Counted from the first letter of the stretch, positions 12,341 to 23,065 are shown. The stretch is DNA of 64,000 nucleotides from Capsicum annuum (GCF_002878395.1 NW_025860098.1:12272-76271), one strand, 5' to 3'. Notes: generated by a model from the letters alone, not told the origin. Made by a program: numbers and translations.

Positions 12341-13150
12341 TCATCTCATTATTTAACTTTTCCTTACAACTTTCTTTTGTTATGTTTCAAGTTTATTAAT
12401 AATGCATTTGGATTAGTAATAAATCATTGTAACTTGTCACGAATTCAGACTCCAAATTGATGATTCATAAGTCGAGAAAACTTGATTGCTTGACAAGTTT
12501 GCAGAAATGTCCATTGCAGTTAGAGGTTGAATGTAAGAGGACATTATATGTACTAGCTGGTGTCATTCTTATTCAGAAAAGTTTATTAAAGAAAACTCTG
12601 CTTTTGATAGATGTGTAGTATAGGAACACACTCTTTCTTTACTTTTAGAAAAATATCGTATAGTAGCACAAAATAATTACTAGCATGTCTATGTTATGTA
12701 TGTATCATTAGAATCAGTATCATATTTTTCTTTAATTATATACGTGTTGATTGATATCTTTAACCACTCTTTATTGGTTATAAGTTGACGATTTTTGTAT
12801 GTATGTAGAGATGCTTAGAAGTTGAATGTTAAATGGATGACTGAAAGAGTTAGTGGGACTATATGTTTATACACTTGTTCTTATTTTCAAGATTATTTTG
12901 GTTGAGCTAAAATTATTATTACAATAGGAGGAGATATGAAGAGAATCGTATAAATAGATTAATTAGTAATTGACTTTAATTGGTGGCCTTAACAAAAGGG
13001 CAGGACGAATCTAAAATTTAAACTCTATGATCAGTTTTTATGGTTCTTTTAGCAAATAAAAATCATTTTAGGTTCTTTTTAGTGAATCATTGCATTTTAA
13101 AATTATAGGCTCAGACATATCTATAATCTATATCTATCTATAACTATAAC
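12341..13150. other. AT-rich intergenic stretch, no gene seen
   Basis: Stops are frequent in all frames and no gypsy, viral or RNA-gene similarity is recognised. The part at 12420-12620 has more mixed composition than its surroundings and could be old transposon or gene-flank sequence, but no open frame supports this. Confidence 0.5.
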
Positions 13151-13159
13151 CTGTAAGAA

Positions 13160-13542
13160 TTTGAAGGAGCTTATAAATGTTATTTGAACTTTTTGCACTT
13201 CGTTAAAAGTCTCTTTTTTAGATAAAATCATCTTTTCACTATTTTTCCTAATACTTAAGAATTAAAAATTAATTAAATAAATTTATGACAAAATCTTTCC
13301 TTATTAAAAGCCATCAGAATTAATGACAACTAATATTTTTTCTATAGTTTAAGATTTTCAAATCAACTAAATTTGATTTTAAGAAGATTTGAAAAATCTA
13401 AAAATAAATCTTAAAGTATTAGAATTAGAAAAAAAAATAATAAAAGTATCAAATTTTAAAAGTTTTAAGTACGTAACAAGAATGCAATCAATGATTTTGC
13501 AAAGATTTAACTTTAAAAACAAGGAAAGATTTTAAGTATAGA

Positions 13543-13593
<51 letters not shown>

Positions 13594-14640
13594 TGTACCA
13601 CAAATATGGTTCAAATTGATGCTTAACATTTGACAACAATGGAAAAAGATACTGCATAGCAAATGCAAAAGTGATTGGAACTTCTGGTTTTAAAATATAT
13701 ATGTTCTTACACTATAATATATAAATATATGTTTATGTTTACATTATCATATTAAAGTGTGAAAGATCTTTAAAAAGTGATTTGAACTTCGAACTTTTTG
13801 CAATTCATTAAAAGTCTTTGCTTTAGACAAAATTGTCTTTTCACTATTTTCCTATTCTGTCCATTTAAAAAAGAATTGTATATTTTAACTTGACACAAAG
13901 TTTAAGAAAATAAGAAAGATTTTAAATCTTATGGTCTTAAATTAAAATTGTGTCAATTGTATCAAAATATCCTTTAATCTTGTGGTGTTAAACATACCAT
14001 GTGGAAAGTTGGAATCAAAATATTGCAAAAAAAGAGGATTATTCTTTTTGAAACAGACTAAAAAGGAAAGTAGTTCATTCTTTTTTAAATGGAGGAAATA
14101 ATATTTAAGAAGCTGAAAATTATGAAATAACTATAGTAAACCTTTCCTTATTAAAATTAATCAGAATTACTGACAATTAAGACCTTTTTCATTAGTTTAA
14201 GAATTTTAAATCAACTAAAATTGATATTAAAAATATTTAAAAATTTTAGAAATAAATATGAAAGCGTTAGAATAAGAAAAATATAAGAAATACCAAATTT
14301 GTAAAATTTTAAGTAAGTAATCAAAGATTTTCTAAATATTTAACTTTAAAAGGAAAAAAATAATATAAAAAAAAATAAAAAATAGTCGTAACAAATATAG
14401 TTTAAATCGATGTGTTCTTACCTTTAGCAGCAAGGAAAAGGGGTACTGACGAATGCAAAAGTGACGGTCCATTAACTACTTGAAATTTTTTTTGGTAAAA
14501 TATATATGTGATTACAATAAAATATATGTTATGTATATATTATTATATTAAAGTGTGAATGATCTTTGAGAAGTAATTTTAAATTTTTATACTTCATTAA
14601 AAAAATTAACAATAGACAAAATCGTCTAATTTTAAATAAT
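13160..14640. repeat. Imperfect tandem duplication in AT-rich DNA
   Basis: Two diverged copies of a unit of about 0.8 kb lie head to tail. Landmarks: CCTTATTAAAA...ATCAGAATTA at about 13299 and 14145; TTTAACTTTAAAA at about 13508 and 14340; ATTAAAGTGTGAA at about 13752 and 14549; the TTCATTAAAAGTCT-like segment at about 13203, 13805 and (degraded) 14590. No coding potential. The unit could be an old non-autonomous transposon. Confidence 0.7.
13541..13593. repeat. (AAT)n microsatellite
   Basis: About 17 uninterrupted AAT units between two non-repetitive flanks, inside the first copy of the duplicated AT-rich unit. The second copy has only an A-rich run at this place, so expansion came after duplication. 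Confidence 0.95.
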
Positions 14641-14677
14641 TAAAAATTACACGTGCGAGGAACGTGAAACTAAACTA

Positions 14678-14716
<39 letters not shown>
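14678..14716. repeat. (TA)n(TG)n microsatellite at the gap edge
   Basis: About 12 TA units followed by seven TG units run straight into the N block, a likely cause of the assembly break. Confidence 0.95.
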
Positions 14717-14816
14717 NNNNNNNNNNNNNNNNNNNNNNNNNNNNNNNNNNNNNNNNNNNNNNNNNNNNNNNNNNNNNNNNNNNNNNNNNNNNNNNNNNNN
14801 NNNNNNNNNNNNNNNN
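14717..14816. other. Assembly gap, exactly 100 N
   Basis: A run of 100 N, the customary placeholder for a gap of unknown length. It hides the left boundary of the minus-strand EPRV, so how the virus joins host DNA there cannot be read. Confidence 0.99.
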
Positions 14817-14820
14817 GTTT

Positions 14821-15049
14821 ACATAATAGGCTCTGATACCAATTGTAGGGGGGTGAGGATAACTTATGTGGTAAAATAGATCTATTATAAATACAATGAA
14901 TCTACTTTTATTTGTGCGTGAGTATTTCTTAACTTCTCTAAATATTTTTACTTTTATTTTTATTTTGAGTTTATTTATGTTAGTTTTATCGATATTTATA
15001 TTTTGGGGGGGGTGATTATATGGTAATTGGTTAAATGCTTTACTATAGT
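14821..15049 (-). repeat. EPRV-minus terminal direct repeat, 3' copy
   Basis: 229 bp closely similar to 23311-23530. Shared landmarks are the primer site, GTAAAATAGATCTATTATAA (14871 and 23361), TTTGTGCGTG (14911 and 23401) and GGTTAAATGCTT (about 15029 and 23510). Similarity ends at 15049/23530 on one side and by about 14820 on the other, next to the gap. Both copies contain the primer site, so this is terminal redundancy of a circular genome rather than an LTR. Confidence 0.88.
14829..14841 (-). other. EPRV primer-binding site, intact
   Basis: The minus strand reads TTGGTATCAGAGCC, the initiator tRNA-Met complement that primes minus-strand DNA synthesis in caulimovirids and serves as their map origin. 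Confidence 0.9.
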
Positions 15050-15062
15050 ATTCTTTATTTTT

Positions 15063-15227
15063 TTAATTTAGTTTTTGTAATTCTTCTATATTATTTTGAA
15101 GGTATTCTAAATATTCTATATCTTTTGTTTCAAAATATCCAATTAGATTATCTTTCATAAGTTTTTCTAATAATATTATTTCTTCCATATTTTGTCTCCA
15201 ATATTTTAAATATTCATAGTCTACCAT
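15063..15227 (-). CDS. EPRV leader small ORF A3
   Basis: About 54 codons from an ATG three bases after the stop of the 100-codon ORF upstream (TAAAATG arrangement). The product is rich in Glu, Leu, Lys and Tyr (starts MVDYEYLKYW) and probably helical. A degraded second copy is at 15704-15842. No family is recognised. Conservation between the two copies and the tight spacing suggest a real viral ORF rather than chance. Confidence 0.5.
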   Translation of the reverse strand: MVDYEYLKYWRQNMEEIILLEKLMKDNLIGYFETKDIEYLEYLQNNIEELQKLN

Positions 15228-15228
15228 T

Positions 15229-15531
15229 TTATCCTGTAGTAATTGCAGAGTTACAAATTTTTGTATAATAATTTATCCTAATTGTAATGTAATGTATATC
15301 TAATTCTAGATTTTCAATGCTATTTATTATCTTGTGTTGTTCTTCTCGTAGCAAGTTTTTTAAATTATATAAACTATCACATGTATGTTTTCCTAAATTT
15401 TCTAGGTTTTCTTCTATCCATATTAATTTTTCTTTTAGATTCTCCATTATTTTTCTAATTCGATTTCTATAATTAATTTCTTCATTTAGATTCTCTTGAT
15501 TTTCTCTAGTTTTTCTAATATATTCTAACAT
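15229..15531 (-). CDS. EPRV leader small ORF A2, coiled-coil, 100 aa
   Basis: A 100-codon open frame beginning MLEYIRKTRENQENLNEE. Heptad-like spacing of Leu/Ile and many Glu/Lys residues predict a coiled coil over roughly residues 10-80. It starts 4 nt after the end of ORF A1 and ends just before A3. Coiled-coil small proteins are common in caulimovirids (virion-associated proteins), but no specific homology is claimed. The second leader copy lacks this ORF. Confidence 0.55.
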   Translation of the reverse strand: MLEYIRKTRENQENLNEEINYRNRIRKIMENLKEKLIWIEENLENLGKHTCDSLYNLKNLLREEQHKIINSIENLELDIHYITIRINYYTKICNSAITTG

Positions 15532-15534
15532 TTC

Positions 15535-15702
15535 TTAATCTGAGTAATATCCATCTAGGTAATTATTCAGGTATAACTGTTCTATACAATTTATAGTTTC
15601 AATTTCATAGTCTAATACTTTTTCTAATATTATTCTCTTGATATCTATAATTTCTATATCTCTAAGTATATATAAGATTAAGATTTTAAGATTATCTATC
15701 AT
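15535..15702 (-). CDS. EPRV leader small ORF A1, 55 aa
   Basis: Starts MIDNLKILILYILRDIEII and ends YLDGYYSD. The ATG lies next to the stop of the preceding duplicate ORF (TAAATG). It is clearly similar to ORF B1 at 15845-16019, which begins MVDKFKILILYVLKDIEII. The N-terminal Ile/Leu run is amphipathic rather than a clear membrane segment. Confidence 0.5.
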   Translation of the reverse strand: MIDNLKILILYILRDIEIIDIKRIILEKVLDYEIETINCIEQLYLNNYLDGYYSD

Positions 15703-15703
15703 T

Positions 15704-15842
15704 TAAAATTGGTTAAATACTTTATTATAATATTTTTTAGTTGTTTGTTTTAATCTCATTAATTCTTCTATATTTTCACTAAGAAATTGTAGATATTTTA
15801 TATCTATTTTCTAAAATTCTAAATATACATAATTTATCATAG
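15704..15842 (-). pseudogene. EPRV leader small ORF B3, broken copy of A3
   Basis: Reads MINYVYLEF, then an in-frame stop, then a tail (residues like LSENIEELMRL) matching the end of A3. It is the start of the second, damaged unit of the leader duplication. Confidence 0.5.
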
Positions 15843-15844
15843 TT

Positions 15845-16019
15845 AGTGTGTGGGTTTGGTATGTAAATATTTATAAGAGTAGTTCGGTAGGTGTGGTATA
15901 TAATTAATTCTAGTCATAAAATGTCTATCAAATATTTTTTCCAATATAATTTTTCTTATATCTATTATTTCTATATCCTTAAGTACATATAAAATGAGTA
16001 TCTTAAATTTATCTACCAT
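15845..16019 (-). CDS. EPRV leader small ORF B1, copy of A1
   Basis: About 57 codons. The first 28 or so closely follow ORF A1. The rest diverges because the segment that should hold the A2 equivalent is deleted. It is the first ORF after the candidate promoter. Confidence 0.45.
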
Positions 16020-16554
16020 TTTGTCAGATAAATAATCATCCAGTTTTCATAAAATTGCTATTTTCAAAATATTCCCTTCAACCATGCACATAACAAAATA
16101 TGATCACTTTAGATTGCTATATACTAGATTATTCTTAAATAACATATTCTTCGGTCACTATTAGCATAATAATCTGGATACTTTTCCCTTAAACAACGTC
16201 TCTACTCTGGTTACTCCCATATCATGACTTTCTTCCCTTACTAGTTTCACCTTTAGGATGACATAGTTCTTAGGAATTTTTCTCCTTTTTCACTTTGCTA
16301 ATAAACTTCTTAACATGCTACTTTTCGAATAATTCTACTATAAACAAACTAACATGAACTTATTTTATCATATCATGATTGTTAGAAATTTATGAATTTA
16401 GCTATTCATAATAGTAAATGAATATACCTGTTTTGGTAGGTTTGGTAATTCTAAAATTTTTTCCTCCATAGATTTTTCCATTAAAATATACCTGTATTTC
16501 AATAAATAAGCAAAAGATTTGTTGTGGACAAGAGAGATTTTGTGCTTCAACGTA

Positions 16555-16750
16555 TGAAGGCTTGCCTTCATCTGAGCGAATGCTCTTCCATTTATAATAC
16601 TGAAGTCGAATATTTTACACTGTTCTAAGTTTACACGTATCTACATACTATTACTAAAAGAAAGGTCAAAAATCCTATAGTAGGCTAATAATGGTACCTA
16701 ACCTAGTAAAGACTAACTATACAATGTCTTTTACGTAAAAGAAATCAAAA
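16555..16750 (-). promoter_or_regulatory. Candidate EPRV full-length transcript promoter
   Basis: On the minus strand a TATTATAAAT box (16590-16599) is followed by GGAAGAGCATTCGCTC, the type of purine-rich start region seen after the TATA box of caulimovirid promoters. Upstream at about 16730-16742 is the palindrome TTTTACGTAAAA, an ACGT core like those bound by plant bZIP factors. Downstream, TGAAGGC-TT-GCCTTCA (16555-16570) can form a small hairpin. It lies between the last large ORF and the leader, where the family places this promoter. Confidence 0.5.
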
Positions 16751-16776
16751 TCTATAATAATTCACATGTTGAAAAC

Positions 16777-18183
16777 TATAAGTCATATGTCCTTTTCATA
16801 TCTTTAATGACTTTTTGATAACTTTGTCTTCTTTTCCTTATCCGTGGTTGATTTTCCTTTGTTGCTGTATCTATCTTCTTTTTATTGCTCTGTATTTCCA
16901 TTATTGCTTCATATCTTGCATCTTCCAACTGTTGCTTTCATTTTCTTCTATTCCAGTTGAACTTCTGGGACAATATTATCTTCTCCATTACATTTTGAAC
17001 ATTGATGGTCTGGATATTTATGTCCAATTAACTTACAATATCTGGTTAATAATTCTTCCGAAATAAATTTTTCTCTAATGGCTCTGGCGATAGATTTTTT
17101 TCTCTAGATTGAGTAACGTAAAGATCCATTGCCTAACGTTTTCCATATCTGCTTCTCGTAGTTCCTTTGAATTTGAGTATACTATTATATTACCTCTTGA
17201 ATAATAACTCCATATAGGATTTCTGTTGCGATAAGTGTTTGCTAACTCTTGAAGAATCGTGATAGTCCAATAATTCTCTTATTTGCATAAAAAATTGGTA
17301 TCTCAATTCTAGGTATTTCTGGTTGTTGAGTAATATCTTCTGGTATAATCATGTCTCGGTTCATTCCTATTTTTACAACTTGTATAGGTGATTTAACTTC
17401 ATCATACAATATCTCTGCTGGTGTTGTGTAAAATTTTATAAAAAGTAGGTTACCTTTAGTTATTCTTTTAAAAATATTAAATGACTCATATATTTCTGGT
17501 ATAGTGGATATTTAATTTCCATCTTAGGTATATATGGTACTAAGTAGTCCATATTTGTAATAGGTTTTAACTAGAGTTGGTTTGGTATTGGGTAAAGCAA
17601 TTAGCTTATTGTATCCGGTTAGCTTCTGGGTTATGTAATTCGTATGTGGTTCTTGGATGTTTATAGCTCTGGGGTTGGTATTTAAGAAGGTTTGTATTTT
17701 ATAAATATTTTCTATGTATGTTTGGGCTATGTAGTTGTAGGTCTTTTTGTCCTGGTTTAAGCTATCTTGGTATGTGGTAATTTGTGGGGGTACAAACATA
17801 GGATCTTTTGGTGTATTTGGAATAAATGGTTTATCAAATAGCCTGTTTAGGTTCATATTTATGTTTTTCCAAACTCCTTTGCTTGTACCTACAGAAGTAG
17901 ATTGATAAACGTTATGGGTTTTATGGAGTATCCCAACGTCTCCTTCTAGCTCTGGAATTTTAATGTCTTCCGATCGACATAGCTCTGCACATTGCTAAGT
18001 TAACTGATTTGTAGCTTCAGACTTCAGTTTAACTTCATTAGTCTTTAGCTTTTCTATTTCATTACCCATACTGTCCACTTTCATTGAAAGGGTAGTTAGG
18101 GTGTTGAATATCTTTTCTAGAGTATCCTCTTCTATTATATCAGTCTGTGTATCTTTGTCTTGATATGTAATCGGCAATAACAT
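16777..18183 (-). pseudogene. EPRV-minus transactivator/viroplasmin-position ORF
   Basis: The start ATG (18183-18181) overlaps the end of pol by 44 nt. The first 62 codons are Thr/Glu/Lys-rich and coiled. An in-frame TAG (17995-17997) interrupts it, after which the same frame stays open to a TAA at 17524. Further pieces continue in shifting frames to about 16777. The core begins MNLNRLFDKPFIPNTPKDP. Near the C-terminus a HX4HXCX2C cluster (GHKYPDHQCSKC, about 17010) may bind zinc. In cavemo- and solendoviruses this position holds the translational transactivator/inclusion-body protein. The assignment rests mainly on position. Confidence 0.6.
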
Positions 18184-20074
18184 TTTTGTTAGTACTAATT
18201 ACTTCAATTGTAAATGTGAAATTTAATATATTCAAGACTAGTCTCCGAATCTCTTTTGTTGTAACTGAATTTTGTATTTTCTTTGTTAGCCAACAACATA
18301 CCTATGTATTATCTGTTCGTACAATAAACTTGTTATATACAATATATGGCTCAACTGCTAATAAACATTTATATAATGAACATAATTCTTTTCTATTTAT
18401 TTCCCATTTTATTTCTGTTTCATTAAATGTACCTGAGTGGTATCTACAATGGTGTTCTAATTTTTCTTCTTCATATCTATATTTAAGTACTCCTCTATAA
18501 CTACATTCACTAGCATCTACTTCTACTATATATATAAATTTCCTATTTTCGTCTGAAAATTGTAATTTTAGTAATTCTTTACAAAGTATTTTTACTTTTT
18601 GAACTTGTTTTTTTATCTTCTTCATTGTAATTATATTCTACATCCTTTTTTACATTTTTTCTGTAAAGGCTTTAGGTTTTCTAATAATTTTGGTATATAT
18701 TCTCTTACTTGGTTTACTAATCCTAAAAATGATTGTAATTTCTTTTTGTATCTAATTCTTCTTTTGAATTTATTATTTTTTATACTATATGTTGTTGCAT
18801 TTTTACCCCACTGTTATCTATTTGTATTCCTAAAAATTCTATCTGATTTTTCATAATTTCAGCTTTCTTTTCACTTAAACTTATTCCCAATTTTTCTATT
18901 ATATTCGTAAATTGTTCTAATAATTTTAAATGTTCTTCTTTGGTTTTTGTATATAATAGTATATCATCTATATATAATATACAATTAGGAAATTGTTTAA
19001 AATAATTATCCATAAAATGTTGATATCTACCTGGTATATTTTTATATCCAAATGGTAGTACATTCCATTCATAAAATCTTTGTGGTACCGTAAATGCGGT
19101 TAATTTCTTAGATTCTTCTTCTAACTTTAAATGGTAAAATCCTGATTTACAATCAAATTTACTAAAGTAATTATATCTTTGTATTTGTCTTATTTTTAAT
19201 ATCTTATTTGGTATTGGGTAATTATATGTCATAGTTTTTGCATTTAAATTTCTATAATCAATAATCATTCTACTTTTTCCTTTTTTTGTTCACTATGTTT
19301 ATTTACTATAAATGCTGGGCTATTATGTTTACTATTACTTTTTTGTATATATTATTTTTCTAATAATTCTTCTATGTGCATTTTAAATTCTTTTAAATCG
19401 TCAAAATTATATGTTAATGGTTTTTGAGTTATTATGTTATTTTTATCTATTAATTCAATTTTTATAGTGGTTTTATGTTTTTTCCATCTTTTTAATGGGT
19501 CTTCACTATATAATTGTTCTAATTTTTTCTTAATTATTTCTATCTTACTTATTGAAAATATAGTTATTTCATTTTTATTTATTGAAAATACGACCAATTT
19601 TATTGTATCTTCAGTATTTTTTATACTTTCTAATTTTTATGTAATTTTTTCACTTCCTTCTATCCAATCAGTTTTCTTTCTTATTTTATCTGTAACTCTT
19701 TTTGCTCTTACCTTCTGTTTACATGGTGTTGTAAACCACCAATCCGTTCTAGTTAATATACATGGGTATAATTTATCTAAAAACGACATTCCTAAAAGTA
19801 TATCTTTTGATGTTAGCTCATAATTATAGATTTCTTCTATTGTTAATATTTTATCCCATACTTGTGTTTTTACATTCTTAGCTTTATAAGTAATTAAGCT
19901 TCCTTCATTATTAAATCCTTTAACTATTATTGGCGTCTTTAATTTATCTCATTTACTTTTTGGTAAACAATTATATCTACATAAATTAGCTTCTGCTTCC
20001 ATATCTATTATAGGCGTATCATATCTACTGTAATACCCTTCTACTACCATCTTCATTAATACATATATTTTCAT
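18140..20074 (-). pseudogene. EPRV-minus polymerase: protease, RT, RNase H
   Basis: A pol frame from ATG 20074. The protease active site, DTG in the plus-strand copy, reads DME here (about 19998-20007). RT follows: the SPAFIVN motif near 19310 after a frameshift, IIDYRNLNAKT from 19268, FSKFDCKSGFYHL (first catalytic Asp), and the active-site box LYIDDILLY at about 18960-18980. RNase H (18625-18302 and beyond) shows VEVDAS, RKELCSL and VRTDNT, then NVIADYISRQ before the TGA at 18140-18142. RT motifs look intact, but at least two frame breaks separate the domains. Confidence 0.88.
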
Positions 20075-20084
20075 ATCACGTTAA

Positions 20085-21403
20085 AGCTCTTCTTAAGAAT
20101 AATATCTCTCTGTTATATGTTATAGATAATTGTGTATGCTCTATATTATATGGTTTTACTTGTTCTAGTCATTTTATTCCTAATATTATGTCTTCTTTTT
20201 GCATTTCTTCCTTTATTTCAAATTCTATTTTTATTTTTCTAACTCCTATTGTTATTTTTTTTCCTGCTATATTTTTAGTGTTTATTCAGCTTCTTGGTAG
20301 GTTTGGGCATATATTATTGTCAGATTTTATTTCCTCACTTTTTATTAGATATCTTGCTATATAATTTTCTTCTTGTCCTGTATTTAAGAGTATTAAATAT
20401 TCTTTTTCATTTATTGTTCCTCTTATGTAATATTTGTTAAAATTAGTTGTTGAACTTATTTCATAACTTGTTCTTTTTTATGAACTTGATGATTCTGATT
20501 TTTCATAAGCTATTTTTTCTATTGTACTTATTCTATCATTTATTATTTCTAAATTTTCTTCTATATCTATGTCTCTATAACTATAATCATTATTATCAAT
20601 TATTTTTACAAATTGTTTGAAAGGACTTTCTATTTGTCTTTTGTTAATTTTATTTTTTTCCGTTATTTTATGTTTTGTTGTTAATACATATAGATTTTTA
20701 TATCTTGCTGTAAATATTTACTTCCTAGGGTTAGTTCTATTCCTGATATTTTCCAATATAATACTAATGATTTATCTATATTTTTATCTGTTATTGCTAC
20801 TGAATAATTCGCACTTATTATAAATTTAAATTTTTGATATATTAAATTTCCTTTTATGACAGTTATTATACTTTTTTCTATAGGTTTTATAATTCTATCA
20901 TCTGCTAGGTATAATTCTATTGGTGTATCTATTCCTTCTCTGAAGCATGCTTTTATTAATATCTCTGTACCTCCAAGGTGTACATATTTTATTGGGTCTC
21001 TACTTTTTATATCGTTTATTTCTTTATTAATTATCTTTTTTGTTACTAGTGGTATACTAGCTTTACCTTTTGCATATCTACAGTCTATTACATGTTCTTG
21101 TTTGCTTACTACGTAGTATTCTTCTTTTCTTCTACTAAATATATTTTTTACTGTTGATATTTTAAATATTTTTTCTACACTTAAATCTAATTCTTTTCCT
21201 TTTATTTCATCAAATATATGACTATCAAATATTATTTTTTGATTTGTTCCTTCTTCATTTAAATATATTTCCTTTGTTATTATTTTTATATCTTCTTTAG
21301 TTATATCTTTTTCACTATTTATTTCATTATCTGTTTCATTCTTTGAAATTTCATATATATTATCTTTACTTTCTAATTCGTAATCTATATAATCTATCTG
21401 CAT
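20085..21403 (-). pseudogene. EPRV-minus movement protein with trailing pepsin-like domain
   Basis: The open piece 21403-20681 (240 codons) carries the caulimovirid 30K-type core, including GGTEILIKACFREG and ELYLADDRIIKP. The protein widens plasmodesmata for cell-to-cell spread. Near 20715 one A is missing from an A-run relative to the plus copy, shifting the frame. Downstream the frame that contains LLNTG (20375-20383), a pepsin-like segment, resumes. Unlike the plus copy, the piece starts inside the coat-protein tail (MQIDYIDYELES), because a small indel near 21300-21320 joins the two frames. Confidence 0.82.
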
Positions 21404-23062
21404 ATATTCTGTATTTTCTATTTTTATTTCTGATATTTGTTTATTTTTTGGGTTTTTAGGTAATTTACAATCTCTAGCTAAATGTCCTAATTTTCCGCAA
21501 TTATAACAAGTAAATTCTTTATAGATTTTTTTTCCAGTTTGGTCTTTTATGTTTATAATTTTTTACATAATATCTTTTTCTTGGTTTCTTATATTTATAT
21601 TTTGATTTTTTTGTATTTCTTATATTTCTTATGTCTTTTTCTTTTCTTATAATATCTTTTCTTCGCATTCAAATTAAGGTGTTATTTTATCTTTGCAACA
21701 TGCTAAATTTCTTATTAATTTTTTTTCCATTTTTATTTCTTCTCTATATTTTTCACATAGGTTTCTATACCATTGTTGTAAAAATTTTATTCTTGCTCCT
21801 AAAGTATCTACTATTTTTGCTTCATCCCAACTTTTTATTATTTTTGAACTAAATGGTTCAGGTAATTTATTAAAATATAATTTTATTATTTCTTTACTTT
21901 CTTCTGTATTATATGTTCCTTTATAATAATATTTTTAAATGCGCAAGTATACTCATCTTGTAACACATATTACATATTGCTAATTTTAACATTAAATTCT
22001 TATTTGTATCTTTCTCTTCATTTTGTTCTTCTTCTATTGTTGTCGTGCTGCTAAATTCGTCTTTTATAGCTATTTCATATTTTTTTTTAATAATTCTATA
22101 GGTGTTAATTTAGTTGTAGTTGTTAATGATGTTCCTTCTGTAGGTTTATCAGTTCTTAATACCTTCTTGCTATTTTCAATTAAATTTGAAAACCATAATT
22201 TCACTGTTCCTATTAGTGTTCTTTCTATATAATCTGGTGCATCTATTACGTTTATATTATTATCTAATAATTGTTTTGTCATATATCCTATCCATAATTG
22301 TATTATTTTTCCTGTATCTATTACACAATGTAAGTCTAAAAAGTTATAATTTTTATTAACTATTTGTTTTGGTGTCCATTTGTCATATTCATCTTTTAGA
22401 TTATATCTTTCGAACATATTCTTATAATATGTAGGTTTTCTTATTTCTGATGTTCTAGGTATTATATTTTCATCTTCTTTTTTATCAAGAGTATTTATTT
22501 CTGTGTTTCTATTTTCTAAGTTTTCTTCATTAATTACTTCTTGTTTTTCTTTGATTTCTAAATTTTTTGTATTTGTTAAGATTTCTGTATATGTTTCACT
22601 ATCTTCTGAATCATAATTATCTGTTTCTTCAATATCTATTGTATTTATTTCTAATTTTTTTTTTAAATTGATTTATCTCGTTTAATAATTTTTGTTCTAT
22701 ATCTTTTTATTCTTTTTCTTTCTGTCTTTTTTCATACAAATCTTTTAGCATTTGTAGTTCTTTTTCTAATCCTGCAATCCTACTATTTTTAGTTTCTTCT
22801 ATTTTTCGTATTTCTTCTGTAGTTTGTTGTTTTATTTTTTCTATTTCTTTTTTTTTTCTATCTATTTCTTTATTTTTTTTTTCTATTCTTACCATAACTG
22901 TCAATTTATCTTCTAATTTTAATTCTTCTTTTTCTAACATTAATATAAATGTTCACCTATTTTCTTATACCTTCTTCCTAAATTAGAAAATACAATTTTT
23001 ATTTTTAATCCTTCATGGTTTTCATATATTTTTTCATCTATTATAAATTCTTCTTTGTTCAT
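21390..23062 (-). pseudogene. EPRV-minus coat protein
   Basis: Starts at ATG 23062-23060 (MNKEEFIID). Broken pieces follow: coiled-coil segment 22940-22707, core segment 22417-22070, the Lys/Arg-rich stretch near 21540-21640, and the zinc knuckle (about 21467-21515) with all C, C, H and C positions kept. Several homopolymer indels disrupt the frame, for example T-runs at 22655 and 22082 on the plus strand. Collinear with the intact plus-strand copy at 25056-26831. Confidence 0.86.
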
Positions 23063-23065
23063 TTT

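Larger units (their letters stand above)
15028..16020 (-). repeat. Tandem duplication of the viral small-ORF block
   Basis: Unit A (15028-15706) and unit B (15707-16020) share matching starts (AATTGGTTAAAT...TTTA at 15027 and 15707) and matching ends (ATCTATCATTT at 15693, ATCTACCATTT at 16010). Unit B is shorter because its centre is deleted. Confidence 0.7.

Noticed and set aside
12217..12399. 60-codon Phe-rich ORF at the E1 LTR edge.
   Set aside because: Begins inside the LTR and crosses the truncation point; composition only reflects TTT/TTC-rich DNA.
15229..22417. Plus-strand ORFs across the EPRV-minus region (for example 16815-17066, 18186-18500, 19434-19823, 20617-20823, 21631-21926).
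   Set aside because: They are hydrophobic antisense shadows of A-rich viral coding sequence and lie opposite recognised viral domains.
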